Assembly (NCBI RefSeq): GCF_003051105.1
Contig: NZ_QAOO01000008.1
Span: 62,001 to 126,000 of the forward strand
Source: Nitrosomonas nitrosa
GTDB taxonomy: Bacteria > Pseudomonadota > Gammaproteobacteria > Burkholderiales > Nitrosomonadaceae
DNA length: 64,000 nt
Direction: 5' to 3'
The position numbers were made by a program, and so were the translations under genes. Shown in pieces: positions 1-9,330 of the stretch; position 1 is the stretch's first letter, and every line of letters begins with the position of its first letter. Below the pieces are notes generated by a model. That model saw nothing but the letters and a program-made list of their open reading frames with translations, was not told where the DNA came from and ran no database searches.

Positions 1-381
1 TTCAGCGATCAAACGCGCCTCGATCGCTCTTGCTGCAATCAGCTGACCACGGGTGATCTCAGCTTGTGCCTTGACCTGAATATCATTCATCTTTACGAGC
101 ACTTGGCCTTCCTTGACCAAATCCCCTTCCTTCACAAGAATGTCCTCTACGATTCCACCGGTCTGATGTTGAACAGCCTTACGGTTGGTAGCGACCATCA
201 CCGATCCTGATAAAGGGACACCTTTATCCAGTGGCGCAAAGGTCGCCCACAGAAAAAACCCCCCCACCCCTACGAGGACAATCCACCAGCCAAGCCGGGC
301 ATGGCGGGTCTCATCTGTTTTAACGTTTCCTGGATCTTCTGCTATAGCATTCCCAAGTACGGTTGCATCTTTATGACTCAT
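1..381 (-). CDS. HlyD-family type I secretion membrane fusion protein, N-terminal part (cut by window edge)
   Basis: Only the first 127 codons are present; the frame is open to base 1. The translation begins MSHKDATVLG, has one membrane helix at about residues 30-48 (rich in W, V, G, F), and then the motif GGIVEDILVKEGDLVKEGQVL, which is typical of the lipoyl-like/biotinyl segment of HlyD/PrtE adaptors. Such proteins bridge an inner-membrane ABC exporter and an outer-membrane TolC-like channel. The start ATG is at 379-381, 28 bases downstream of the stop of the ABC exporter gene, so the two are probably co-transcribed. The outer-membrane partner and the exported substrate are not in the window. 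Confidence 0.9.
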   Translation of the reverse strand, partial: MSHKDATVLGNAIAEDPGNVKTDETRHARLGWWIVLVGVGGFFLWATFAPLDKGVPLSGSVMVATNRKAVQHQTGGIVEDILVKEGDLVKEGQVLVKMNDIQVKAQAEITRGQLIAARAIEARLIAE

Positions 382-409
382 AAATTTTCTAAGTGTTGAT
401 GGTAGGTGT

Positions 410-2185
410 TTATGACGCAGCCGGCGCTGATTCTCCACCAGAGGATGCCGCACCTTGTTGCACAAGTTGCGCTGTTTGCTCGTTCCCTCGCCTGAGCGAC
501 TGCCGTTGTTTACTTAAATCGGCCAGTACCTGCTGGGTCGGCCCAAACATCTGAAGCGTACCTTCGCGCAACAGCAGCAGCTTGTTGGTCGCCGTAATTA
601 TGCTCGTGCGATGTGTAATCACGACAATTGTTTTGCCGCGTTTACGCAAATCGATGATCGCCGCCAGCAAGGCTTGTTCGCCAACATCGTCCAAATTGGA
701 ATTCGGTTCATCCAGCACGATTAAGGAAGGATCCCCATACATTGCCCGCGCGAGACCAATGCGCTGTTTTTGCCCGCCCGATAAGCCTCCGCCACCATCG
801 CCCAGCAATGTATCGTAGCCATTTGGCATGCTCAATATCATCTCGTGTACGCCCGCGCGCTTGGCTGCCAAAATAACTTTATCCGGATCGATTTCGCCAA
901 AGCGCGCGATATTTTCGCTGATAGAACCCGCAAACAACTCGATATCCTGAGGGAGATAACCGATATGAGGTCCCAGCTCATCTTTATTCCATTGGTACAC
1001 ATCTGCGCCATCCAGTCTTACCTTTCCCGCCGTGGTCGACCAAACGCCCACCAATAATCTTGCCAATGTCGATTTACCTGAACCACTGGGCCCGATAATT
1101 CCCAGGACATCTCCGGCCGTGATCGCAAACGTCAATCCTTTGAGAACCGGTACTTTCGAGCCAGGTGGTGCAGCGATGACATTCTCGACGGATACCATGC
1201 CTTTCGGCTTAGGGAGTGCCATGCCAGGCTTACGGTCAGGGTTTTCTTCCAATAGGCTTGTCAACCTTTCGTAAGCGCTTCGAGTATTACCAAATTGCCG
1301 CCAAACACTGATCAGCAACTGTACTGGACCGATCGCCTTACCCAGCAAAATTGAACCCGCGATCATCATCCCAGGTGAAATGCTGTCTTCCAAAACCAAC
1401 AGCGCGCCTAATCCCAACATCAACGATTGCAATGCGACAGAGGTTGCTTTGCTGAAAGCGCTTACGACCCCCGATTTTTCACTTGCTTCGGCTTGTAAAT
1501 TGAGAAAACGGCTATGAAGCTTGTACCAGCGCGCCTGTAAATTGGGAAGCATACCCATCGCTTCGATCACTTCGGCATTGCGTAAGTTATTGGAAGCCAA
1601 TGTTGTCGAGGCTACGGCGACAGCATTGGCTTCCGCAAGCGGTTTGTGGGATAGCTTTTCATTGATATAGGCAAGTACCACCAAAATCACCGTACCAAAC
1701 AACGCGAAGACCCCCAGCCAGACATGAAACATAAAAATAACCAGAATATAGATCGGGAACCATGGTGCATCAAAAAAAGCAAACAGCGCATTACCGGTCA
1801 AAAACTGGCGCAAATTGGTCAAATCTTGCAATGCCTGGCCTGCATTGCTGTTCCCTTGTCGCAAACATTGTTCAAACGCTGCGGTATAGACACGTTTGTT
1901 CATCTTCAAATCAAATTGCGCACCGACTCTAATCAGAACGAAACTGCGGACATATTCCAGTGCTCCCATGAAAATGTAAGCACCCAGCATGATCAGCGTC
2001 AACATCAACAAAGTCATTTCGTTGCGACTGGTCAAAACGCTGTCATAAAGCTGCAGCATATAAAGGGCGGGCATCAACATTAGCAAATTGATGACTGCAC
2101 TGAACATTCCTACCGTATAGAACGCGCGCCTGAAGCTGCTTAGTATTTCTGCGATTTCGTTTTGAGGCGTATTTTTTGCTTTCAT
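410..2185 (-). CDS. Type I secretion ABC exporter (PrtD/AprD family), permease-ATPase fusion
   Basis: A 591-residue protein, the usual length for PrtD-type exporters. Residues 1-310 form the membrane domain, with several hydrophobic helices (for example around 25-50, 60-80 and 145-185). Residues about 335-560 form the nucleotide-binding domain, with Walker A GPSGSGKS near 361, ABC signature LSGGQKQR near 465, Walker B LIVLDEP near 485 and a switch histidine in VVITHR. It powers export of an unfolded protein with a C-terminal signal (protease, S-layer or RTX type) straight to the outside. It is the first gene of the operon with the HlyD-like adaptor. The substrate cannot be told from this window. 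The C-terminal tail (about 30 residues, rich in Q, A, S and G) lies outside the ATPase fold. Confidence 0.93.
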   Translation of the reverse strand: MKAKNTPQNEIAEILSSFRRAFYTVGMFSAVINLLMLMPALYMLQLYDSVLTSRNEMTLLMLTLIMLGAYIFMGALEYVRSFVLIRVGAQFDLKMNKRVYTAAFEQCLRQGNSNAGQALQDLTNLRQFLTGNALFAFFDAPWFPIYILVIFMFHVWLGVFALFGTVILVVLAYINEKLSHKPLAEANAVAVASTTLASNNLRNAEVIEAMGMLPNLQARWYKLHSRFLNLQAEASEKSGVVSAFSKATSVALQSLMLGLGALLVLEDSISPGMMIAGSILLGKAIGPVQLLISVWRQFGNTRSAYERLTSLLEENPDRKPGMALPKPKGMVSVENVIAAPPGSKVPVLKGLTFAITAGDVLGIIGPSGSGKSTLARLLVGVWSTTAGKVRLDGADVYQWNKDELGPHIGYLPQDIELFAGSISENIARFGEIDPDKVILAAKRAGVHEMILSMPNGYDTLLGDGGGGLSGGQKQRIGLARAMYGDPSLIVLDEPNSNLDDVGEQALLAAIIDLRKRGKTIVVITHRTSIITATNKLLLLREGTLQMFGPTQQVLADLSKQRQSLRRGNEQTAQLVQQGAASSGGESAPAAS

Positions 2186-2352
2186 CTAAAAATTTTAACG
2201 AGCCATCTTAATTTGAGAAGATCAAATCTTGCACAGCCAATCATAAAAATGATTCTATATTGACTAGTTGCCGAAATATTACTTTGCCTGACCATAAAAT
2301 CAAACTAGCATTTGTACAACCACCCTTTGAGAAAAAACGTTTTCGCAACGGG

Positions 2353-3246
2353 TCATTCAGGCAAATCTTCTTTCATCAGCTGAAAAGGACGGGGAAGATA
2401 GCGAAAATCACGCGTTGCTTCTGAAGCATCGAACACCAGATCACGATTCATTCGTTCTGCCATCGCAACAGTCCAGTGGCGGTAACGGGGCAATCTCCGC
2501 ATAATATTGACAGCCAAGCGAAAAAACCATCGAGGTATCGTTATTAAAATAGGCGGTTGATTTAATGCCGTGAAGATCCGTTCGATCATCTCACGATAGG
2601 TAAGTGTTTCACCACCATTGATATTATAGGCCCGATTAGCCACGCTACTGGTAAAAAATGCTGAAAAACAGGCCATAGCGACATCATCCCGATGAACCGG
2701 CTGACGCAACCCCCTGGCACATCCAAACAATGGAAAAAATTTAAACCGCCTTATAAAGTGTGCGATTTCAGTGATGTTTTTATCGCGCCCCTGCCCATAA
2801 ATAAGCGTCGGACGCAAAATAACCCATGTGACATGATTGCGCTCAGCCCAGGCACGGAAATAAGCTTCTCCTTCCGCAAGACGTTGAGCGATTAATTGCT
2901 CCCCTTCATCCGAAGAATTGCCTTTGGTAAAAATGCTTGTAGAAGACAAAGCTATGATTCTGCGAGCACCATGCGCAGCAAAAAAATCGAAGTAAGTGGG
3001 TAATGTCCAAATAGGTGCCAAATAGAACCACGAAGTGATCTTGTCGCTGACAGTCGCCCACTTTTTCCCCGAATCTTCATCTTTGAGTTGACGCCAAGTC
3101 ACGGAGGGGCAAATAGACTGTATTCCGGCATCAATCGGCTGACGCGTAAAAGCGACGATTGGCTGACCGCGCTGCACCAGCAACGATAGCAAGCCTTTCC
3201 CAACCGAGCTGGTGGCACCAAACACACCCACACAGGGATCAACCAC
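2353..3246 (-). CDS. SDR-family NAD(P)-binding protein, extended epimerase-like, atypical active site
   Basis: A 297-residue Rossmann protein opening with the nucleotide-binding glycine motif GVFGATSSVGKG (residues 7-18). The extended-SDR landmarks ALSSTSIF and ILRPTLIYGQG are present. The usual catalytic YxxxK cannot be found: the matching place before RLAEGE reads LIAQR. The protein may therefore bind cofactor without normal epimerase chemistry, or act as an NmrA-like protein. The start ATG at 3246 overlaps the stop of the upstream glycosyltransferase gene by 8 bases, so it is the last gene of the polysaccharide cluster. The role is probably sugar-nucleotide modification in that cluster, which is inferred from context only. 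Confidence 0.8.
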   Translation of the reverse strand: MVDPCVGVFGATSSVGKGLLSLLVQRGQPIVAFTRQPIDAGIQSICPSVTWRQLKDEDSGKKWATVSDKITSWFYLAPIWTLPTYFDFFAAHGARRIIALSSTSIFTKGNSSDEGEQLIAQRLAEGEAYFRAWAERNHVTWVILRPTLIYGQGRDKNITEIAHFIRRFKFFPLFGCARGLRQPVHRDDVAMACFSAFFTSSVANRAYNINGGETLTYREMIERIFTALNQPPILITIPRWFFRLAVNIMRRLPRYRHWTVAMAERMNRDLVFDASEATRDFRYLPRPFQLMKEDLPE

Positions 3247-4144
3247 GCCGCAATCCTGTCAGGCTAAATAGATAGCGAAAAGCATATAAGCCCATCGTTG
3301 CAGCGAAGCGCATCCAAATACCGATGGCGACTAGCCCCATCAATAGTTTAGGATAACAATCACCAAAAAATTTTTGGTAAAAGCGCATCATCCCCTTGTG
3401 TTTATGCCAAGCCACAAAAATAGGACGTGCCTGGCTACAGACACCTTTATAGTGCAATACCTGCACATCGGGAACAAACAAGATCTTCCAGCCCTTTTGC
3501 CGAAAGCGCATACACCAGTCCAAATCCTCGCAATGAAGAAAGTAGCCTTCATCCCAAGTACCTACCTGTTCGATCGCCTCTCGTCTCACCAACATTAGCG
3601 CACCGGATATGGCTTCAACCTCGATAGGTTTATCCGGCAACGGCTGGTGATGCCTATGAAAATCATAAAAAAGCCGTGGCCATACCTTTTCCAAACGATA
3701 CAACCCCAGCGCACGCACAAGCGCGCGCCACGGCGTTGGAATCGCCCGTCGGCTCCCACCTTGTTCGCTCCCATCTGGATTGAGTAGTTGTCCGCCGACC
3801 ATACCTACATGATTCTTCTCTGTTATCACTTGTAACAATCGATCCACAGCGCCTGCAGGTAACATACAGTCCGGATTCAAAAACAAAATAAATGGCGAGG
3901 TCGCCGCGTTTAAACCGATATTACAGCCAGCCGCAAACCCAACATTTTTTTCGAGTCGAATTACATTTAAGCGAGATTCAGCCGGAAAACGCTTTTCTAG
4001 CACAAACAGGCTGGAATCCGTCGAGGCGTTGTCGACAACGATAATTTGTTGCGCTTGCTTCAACGCTGCATCGATGCAATCGGCGAGCAGCGCACCCGCA
4101 TTATGATTGACTGTTACAATGGAAACGCTCAGTTGTGGATTCAT
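3239..4144 (-). CDS. Glycosyltransferase family 2 (rhamnosyltransferase-like)
   Basis: A 301-residue GT-A fold enzyme. The N-terminus (SVSIVTVNHNAG, residues 6-17) and IIVVDNASTDSS at about 34-45 are the nucleotide-sugar binding strands. FLNPDC near residue 110 supplies the DXD-like metal site, and HCEDLDWCMR near 206 matches the ED catalytic-base motif of GT2 enzymes of the rhamnosyltransferase type. A hydrophobic C-terminal segment (about 265-290) suggests membrane attachment. The enzyme would add one sugar to a lipid-linked surface polysaccharide on the cytoplasmic side. It overlaps the upstream large glycosyltransferase by 4 bases (ATGA type) and the downstream SDR gene by 8, pointing to translational coupling. 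Acceptor and donor sugar are unknown. Confidence 0.9.
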   Translation of the reverse strand: MNPQLSVSIVTVNHNAGALLADCIDAALKQAQQIIVVDNASTDSSLFVLEKRFPAESRLNVIRLEKNVGFAAGCNIGLNAATSPFILFLNPDCMLPAGAVDRLLQVITEKNHVGMVGGQLLNPDGSEQGGSRRAIPTPWRALVRALGLYRLEKVWPRLFYDFHRHHQPLPDKPIEVEAISGALMLVRREAIEQVGTWDEGYFLHCEDLDWCMRFRQKGWKILFVPDVQVLHYKGVCSQARPIFVAWHKHKGMMRFYQKFFGDCYPKLLMGLVAIGIWMRFAATMGLYAFRYLFSLTGLRRG

Positions 4145-7100
4145 TCTCTGTTCTGCTCGATCACTTGCGGGTCAGCCAAAATCAGCTCCACCGTCTTTTG
4201 AAAATGCTGCCGGTTACAATCACGCTCGACCGCTTTCAATGCCGATGCACGCTTTGTTTCCCAAAGAATGGGATCGTTATAAAGGGCTAGACAAGCTTTG
4301 GCAAAGCTTGAAGGACTCTCTCCTATCACGACTTCCTCCTCCCATCCCAATTGAGACGCGATCAATGGAGTAACCACCATCGGCAGTCCTTGAGCAGCTG
4401 CTTCATGGGCTTTATGAGGAATACCGGCCGCAAACCTAGTAGGAACGATAAATAGCCGAGCATTTGCATAAAACGATGTGACGTTGTCCACTCGGCCATT
4501 GATATGCACGCTATCGGATGCAAACCCCATTACGGTTGGTGCATCGCATAACCCGACAATATCAAGATGGGCGGCACCTTGTGCAGAAATTATCGGCCAC
4601 ACATGGCGCAGAAACCAAATCAAGCTGTCTGCGTTCGGCGAAGCGTCCGACGGCATCGCGCCAACGAACAAATAGCCTGTCCGCTCCTGGAAGCCAGGTG
4701 TTTTATGTGCAATATCGAGTGCATGACCGAGAACGAACACATTTTTCTTGCCATAGCGAAGAAAATGATCTGCCTCGGCCTGCGAAACCGTAATAATACG
4801 GTTTGCATATTTGGTGATCGCCAGTTCCTCACGAATCAGCTGATCGCTTTTTTCGGGTGTAAAGGGTTTTCCATTCACTTCCGCTTGGATGATTTCTCGC
4901 AGGGAAAACATGGCTTCTGCGTCATAAATCAGCGATTTTCTAGAAAACCATTCGGAATGGCAAGAAACGATGCTGTTGAGGACAACCATGTTATGCGGAC
5001 GGCTGACAATGATGGCATGATAAAAATCCTGTCGCGCTTCAAGGAAATCCTGCAACTCGAAAACACCTCGGTTGGCTGCGATCTCCACCGTCTCCGGCAA
5101 AAACTGTCGTGCCTCTTCCCAAAGTTCATGTGGAAACTGCAAAGGGTAATGCGTCACGAAACAACCCGCTTCGACCAATGATTCGATAAACTCAAGCGCG
5201 CGTGGAAAGCCGCTTCCCAAGTCTCGCCGTGGTAGTCGATCATCGATAAACAGAACACGCCGACACCCTTTTTTGAAACGTTGCCGCGCTAGCAGCACAT
5301 TGGCAGCGGACGGTTCCCATTGGGATTGCAGAAAAGCTTGTTGTTTCGAAATAAATACCGATCGATTTTTTTTCTGCAGATTAAACGCGCGTTCCGATTT
5401 GGCGTCCGAGCTGGCAAATTCGAAATGGCGGATACGAATAGCCGGGTCGTAAATAACACGATAACCCGATTGCCACAACCTGACACAATAATCACTTTCT
5501 TCGTAATATGCAGGTGCGTAATCGATATCGAATCGTCCCATCGACTCGAACAAGGCTCGGCGTGTCAGCAAAAAAGCACCCGAACAATAATCGACATCCC
5601 TGACATGGCTGAAAATTGAATCATCAGGATCTTCGTCACGACCATACCCCACGCAGCTACCATCTTGCCAGATAATGCTGCCAGCCTCTTGCAACCTGCC
5701 ACTCCATAAAAGAATTTTCCCGCCCACGGCCCCTGCATCCGGTGTATTCTGCAGGCGCGTAACTGCTGCGGATAAGGCGCCGGGTAACAATACCGCATCA
5801 TTATTGAGAAAAAGCAAAAACTCGCCTGTAGCAATTTTAGCTGCACGGTTACAGGCCAAAAGAAAACCTTCATTTTCTTGATTACGAATAATCCGTGCGC
5901 CTTCGATACGGTCTAACAGCGAATGTGTTGCATCTTCTGAAGCATTGTCAACAATAAGGGTTTCAAACGTCACACCGCGCTCTTCAGACAAGGCCTTGAG
6001 GCAGCGATAGGTCAAACCCGCTTGGTTGTATAACACGAGCAGAATGGACACGACGGGACTGGCGGATGAGGGGAGATGCAATTTCTGGTTCGACTCGAGG
6101 AATTTCATCAAAGCGGCATGACTTTCAGCGCGTACTTTTTCCTTGTCGATCGAGAGTGTCTCGCTATATTGACCACCTGAGATCAACCCTCCTCCCCACA
6201 ATTTTTGTAAAATCCGCCCCATGGGTGATCGCAAAGCATAACTGCGCAAACGGATGCGCAACGTGCTATTGATAGGCAATGCATGATAAATTGCACGGCA
6301 AGCTCTAAAAATAGAACGCCTGAGAAAACCCGATTTTCGCAACTTTGTCATTATCCAACGCAATGGTGCCGTGACACGCCACGATGTTGAAGCCAACAAA
6401 GCAGCTCTATCGCGTTCTAAAATGCCATAAGCATCTTGCAGTCCCTGAAAGTCGGCCTTCATCTTCGCAAGAGAAGAGCGGGACATTTGATAATCCTTAT
6501 CCAACATCTGTAATTTATTGTTTAAAGTTCTCGCCTCCTCAGCGCGTGCAAAAGCGGTTGCGAGCTCATGAGGTGGGATCTTGGACCGCCATTTTTCATA
6601 AAAAACACTTCTCGCCTGCAGTACAAAATGACTATCCGAATCGTTTGAAAGCCCTGAATTTCCAGCAAGACGATAAGTCGCGGATAGACCGGGAATATGT
6701 ATAAACGGTGTCTCGAGCGCAAGCTGAGCCCAAAAATCCCAATCCTCATAAACATCGAATCGCTCATCGAATTTGGCACCAGAAGCAAGTAGGCTACGCT
6801 GGAAAAGTACCGCATGAATCGGCATGAAATTGGCTTGCCATAATCGTATACGATCCCATTCCTCGTCCAAGTGATAGCGTTCTCGAAAATGCTGATCGAC
6901 AATTCTGACACCAGTGTAAACTACACGAGCGAGGGATGTCTGTGCGCCATGTATCAATCGATGAATATGATCGGGATCGATCGTGTCATCATCGTCAAGA
7001 AACAGCAACCATTCTCCTTGCGCCGCATCAAGACCGATGTTTGCCGCTCTGACACGTGATAATCCACGTCCTCCTTGATTGATCAATTTCAAGATGACGT

Positions 7101-7278
7101 GAAAGTGCTTCTCGTCAAGTTCGGTATGGCGGCCCCCCTTGGCATTGACGACCACCACTTCGATATTCGAATACGTTTGCAACGCGATCGAATCCAAAGC
7201 ATCGGAGAGCGTGGGACGATCCATGCTGCGAATGATGATACTTACTAAAGGAAGAGTAGCTTCGTTTTTCTCAGGCAT
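4141..7278 (-). CDS. Three-domain glycosyltransferase (GT2 - GT2 - GT4/GT1)
   Basis: A 1045-residue protein holding three glycosyltransferase modules. Module 1 (about residues 8-240) is GT2: VSIIIRSMDRPTL, then FLDDDDTIDPDH as the metal site. A linker at about 250-300 has coiled-coil character. Module 2 (about 405-650) is a second GT2: VSILLVLYNQAG, LIVDNASEDAT, FLNNDAVLLPG. Module 3 (about 690-1035) has the GT-B look: RRVLFIDDRLP at its start, FVGAMPSDASPNAD, and IPHKAHEAAAQGLP as the donor-binding E-rich loop. A protein of this kind can add several residues or build a repeat unit alone. It sits in the middle of the leftward operon, 41 bases after the PIG-L gene and overlapping the next GT2 gene by 4 bases. 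Confidence 0.9.
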   Translation of the reverse strand: MPEKNEATLPLVSIIIRSMDRPTLSDALDSIALQTYSNIEVVVVNAKGGRHTELDEKHFHVILKLINQGGRGLSRVRAANIGLDAAQGEWLLFLDDDDTIDPDHIHRLIHGAQTSLARVVYTGVRIVDQHFRERYHLDEEWDRIRLWQANFMPIHAVLFQRSLLASGAKFDERFDVYEDWDFWAQLALETPFIHIPGLSATYRLAGNSGLSNDSDSHFVLQARSVFYEKWRSKIPPHELATAFARAEEARTLNNKLQMLDKDYQMSRSSLAKMKADFQGLQDAYGILERDRAALLASTSWRVTAPLRWIMTKLRKSGFLRRSIFRACRAIYHALPINSTLRIRLRSYALRSPMGRILQKLWGGGLISGGQYSETLSIDKEKVRAESHAALMKFLESNQKLHLPSSASPVVSILLVLYNQAGLTYRCLKALSEERGVTFETLIVDNASEDATHSLLDRIEGARIIRNQENEGFLLACNRAAKIATGEFLLFLNNDAVLLPGALSAAVTRLQNTPDAGAVGGKILLWSGRLQEAGSIIWQDGSCVGYGRDEDPDDSIFSHVRDVDYCSGAFLLTRRALFESMGRFDIDYAPAYYEESDYCVRLWQSGYRVIYDPAIRIRHFEFASSDAKSERAFNLQKKNRSVFISKQQAFLQSQWEPSAANVLLARQRFKKGCRRVLFIDDRLPRRDLGSGFPRALEFIESLVEAGCFVTHYPLQFPHELWEEARQFLPETVEIAANRGVFELQDFLEARQDFYHAIIVSRPHNMVVLNSIVSCHSEWFSRKSLIYDAEAMFSLREIIQAEVNGKPFTPEKSDQLIREELAITKYANRIITVSQAEADHFLRYGKKNVFVLGHALDIAHKTPGFQERTGYLFVGAMPSDASPNADSLIWFLRHVWPIISAQGAAHLDIVGLCDAPTVMGFASDSVHINGRVDNVTSFYANARLFIVPTRFAAGIPHKAHEAAAQGLPMVVTPLIASQLGWEEEVVIGESPSSFAKACLALYNDPILWETKRASALKAVERDCNRQHFQKTVELILADPQVIEQNRE

Positions 7279-7319
7279 TTTTTTGTAATAAGTAATAAAA
7301 GCTTAAGAAACTAGCTAAC

Positions 7320-8105
7320 TCAGTTCCTCAAAAAACTTTCCAGATAGAACCGCAAATTTAGCATTGTTTGCTGTAAACTTTTCCAACTATCCTTCTTTTC
7401 AGCTTCGACAAAAGCTTCAGCATAGCTAGGCTTTTGTTGTTTTAGTAAGTAAAGGCCACGGTATTTAGCTAATCCAATACTAGCGGAAAAATAATCACAA
7501 TGAGAAAGTGGCAATATATACTTTGAAATGGCAAGTTTCTTGAGATCAATCACACTACTAACATCTACCACTAAGGTGGCTGGTAATGGGCACCAAATCT
7601 CATAAAAGAATGCACGTCCAGCGCCAGTCCAGCTCTGCCAGCACGATAAAATAGTATGACTAATAGCTACATGGTCACGGTGGTAATCAAGCACTGAAGG
7701 TAGAAAAATCCAGTCTGGGTTAAATTGTTGCAATAGACTGTAAATCTCATTTTGGATATGAGCTGAATTACGAAAGCTGCCATCAGGCTCATCAAGAAAA
7801 TTAATGTCGTCTATTCCAAGTACAGACAGGGCTTCTTTTGCTTCCTGACGTCTAACTAAAGGCGCATCTTCACTTAGACTACCAGCGCCTGCACTATTAG
7901 TAATAAAAACAACCTTTATTGCACACTTTTTCTTTTGAAGGAGAGCAAGTGTGCCCCCGCATCCTAATACTTCATCATCTGCATGGGGTGCAAAGACTAA
8001 TATTCTTCCATCCTCAATAGGTATCAATGGAATCGGAAGTGGGCAAAGCCTAAGCTGGTTTATCTTAGTTATTTGTAGCTTTTCGATAAATCGCTTCATA
8101 AGCAT
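7320..8105 (-). CDS. PIG-L (LmbE) family N-acetylglucosaminyl-type deacetylase
   Basis: Zinc-dependent deacetylase fold. The hallmark AHxDDE motif appears as FAPHADDEVLGCGG early in the protein, and DYHRDHVAISH near residue 150 supplies the second metal-binding histidines. Family members deacetylate GlcNAc-containing glycolipids or sugars, so the likely job is trimming N-acetyl groups of the surface polysaccharide or its precursor. The frame is open back to 8162, but I prefer the ATG at 8105 (MLMKRF), which has AGG six bases upstream and reduces overlap with the preceding GT4 gene to 41 bases; an ATG at 8099 is the alternative. DNA here is visibly AT-richer than the gene before it in map order. 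Confidence 0.85.
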   Translation of the reverse strand: MLMKRFIEKLQITKINQLRLCPLPIPLIPIEDGRILVFAPHADDEVLGCGGTLALLQKKKCAIKVVFITNSAGAGSLSEDAPLVRRQEAKEALSVLGIDDINFLDEPDGSFRNSAHIQNEIYSLLQQFNPDWIFLPSVLDYHRDHVAISHTILSCWQSWTGAGRAFFYEIWCPLPATLVVDVSSVIDLKKLAISKYILPLSHCDYFSASIGLAKYRGLYLLKQQKPSYAEAFVEAEKKDSWKSLQQTMLNLRFYLESFLRN

Positions 8106-9246
8106 CTGTAACCTGAACAATATTTGGCCATTCCGCAGCTCTTGCGCGTCCTTTTTGTGCAATTAATTGACGTAATTCATCATCTTCTAATAAACATTGA
8201 ATCGCCGTTATCAGCGAATCTAAGGTTGAATCGATCAGTATCGCTCCATTACCTACTACCTCAGGTACACCCCCTACCGCGGTGCATATTGCTGCCGTAC
8301 CGGAAGTCAGAGCTTCCAGATTAGCTAAACCAAAAGATTCTGAAGCAGAAACACTGACGTATAAATCAGCAGCACAAAGATATAAGCCAATATCATCGGT
8401 AATTGCAAACTGTATTTCCTGTGCGAATTTAAGTTGCTTTGCTACTATCTTTAGATTATTGTAATCTCCCTCACCCAGGATAACTAATTGAAAGTTTTTC
8501 TTAATTTTCAATCTGGCACAGGCTTCTAATAACAGTGGAAACTGTTTTACCGGTGCAATGCGGCCAACACCAAGTATATAAGCTACGCTGTCGTCCCATC
8601 CAAGACGTTTCCGCGCTTCCTCCTTACTATAATGATTAATTACTGGCCGAGCATGGACTACACAATGCCAGTTTGTTGGAAGTTTAGATATTTTTAAATC
8701 ATCAGCGATCTGTTTAATTCCTATGTTAGTAGGTGCGATTACCCAGTTAGCAGAAAGCAGCGTACTCACTTCCAAGTACTGCATCAAGCGCATTACAAAT
8801 TTTCCAAGCTTAACACCATCTTTAGAAATGGCTTGAGTGTAGCAACCAAAACCATGTTCTGTTATTCCCCATACAGCATTACATCGCAAATTAAATCCTG
8901 CAAAAAACCGAAAACCAGTTGCAATGATAGGATCATGGCAATGAACGTGAGTGTATCCATGCCTTACAACGAATTTGACAGCTAGCCGCCCCATATTGAT
9001 ACGTTCAAGTAGAACTTGAAGAAGTACTGAGAAATCAGTTTCAAATTTTACAATTTGAGCCAATCCGGTGAAAAAACGATGAATACGGTGCTGCCATAAA
9101 ACTGACCGAGCCCCCAAATTAGTTTGGCAAATATAATCGACAGTAATACCACGTTGTCGGAACTCCAAAATTAAAGGCATTAAACTCCGCCCGAGTCCAT
9201 AACGCTTTTCAGCCTGAGTTTCACGAGTGACCATTAGAATTTTCAT
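8065..9246 (-). CDS. Glycosyltransferase family 4
   Basis: A 393-residue GT-B enzyme. The N-terminal half carries the acceptor side (KILMVTRETQAEKRYG at the start). The C-terminal half shows the GT4 donor features: GVGRIAPVKQFPLLLEA near residue 227, LVILGEGDY near 255, and SASESFGLANLEALTSG near 303 with the EX7E pair. It probably transfers a nucleotide-activated hexose to the growing polysaccharide in the cytoplasm. It lies second to last before the PIG-L gene in transcription order and overlaps it. Together these two genes form an AT-rich block, which may mean they arrived separately from the rest of the cluster. Confidence 0.9.
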   Translation of the reverse strand: MKILMVTRETQAEKRYGLGRSLMPLILEFRQRGITVDYICQTNLGARSVLWQHRIHRFFTGLAQIVKFETDFSVLLQVLLERINMGRLAVKFVVRHGYTHVHCHDPIIATGFRFFAGFNLRCNAVWGITEHGFGCYTQAISKDGVKLGKFVMRLMQYLEVSTLLSANWVIAPTNIGIKQIADDLKISKLPTNWHCVVHARPVINHYSKEEARKRLGWDDSVAYILGVGRIAPVKQFPLLLEACARLKIKKNFQLVILGEGDYNNLKIVAKQLKFAQEIQFAITDDIGLYLCAADLYVSVSASESFGLANLEALTSGTAAICTAVGGVPEVVGNGAILIDSTLDSLITAIQCLLEDDELRQLIAQKGRARAAEWPNIVQVTDAYEAIYRKATNN

Positions 9247-9330
9247 TGCTTCTTTTCTCTATCGTATGTGTGAGAATTATCAGCAACAATTAATAAATGA
9301 TGGCTTATCAAATCAAAATCACAGCTTAAA

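Noticed and set aside
4567-5181. 204-residue open frame opposite the large glycosyltransferase
   Set aside because: It is antisense to a clearly coding gene and its sequence has no recognisable domain.
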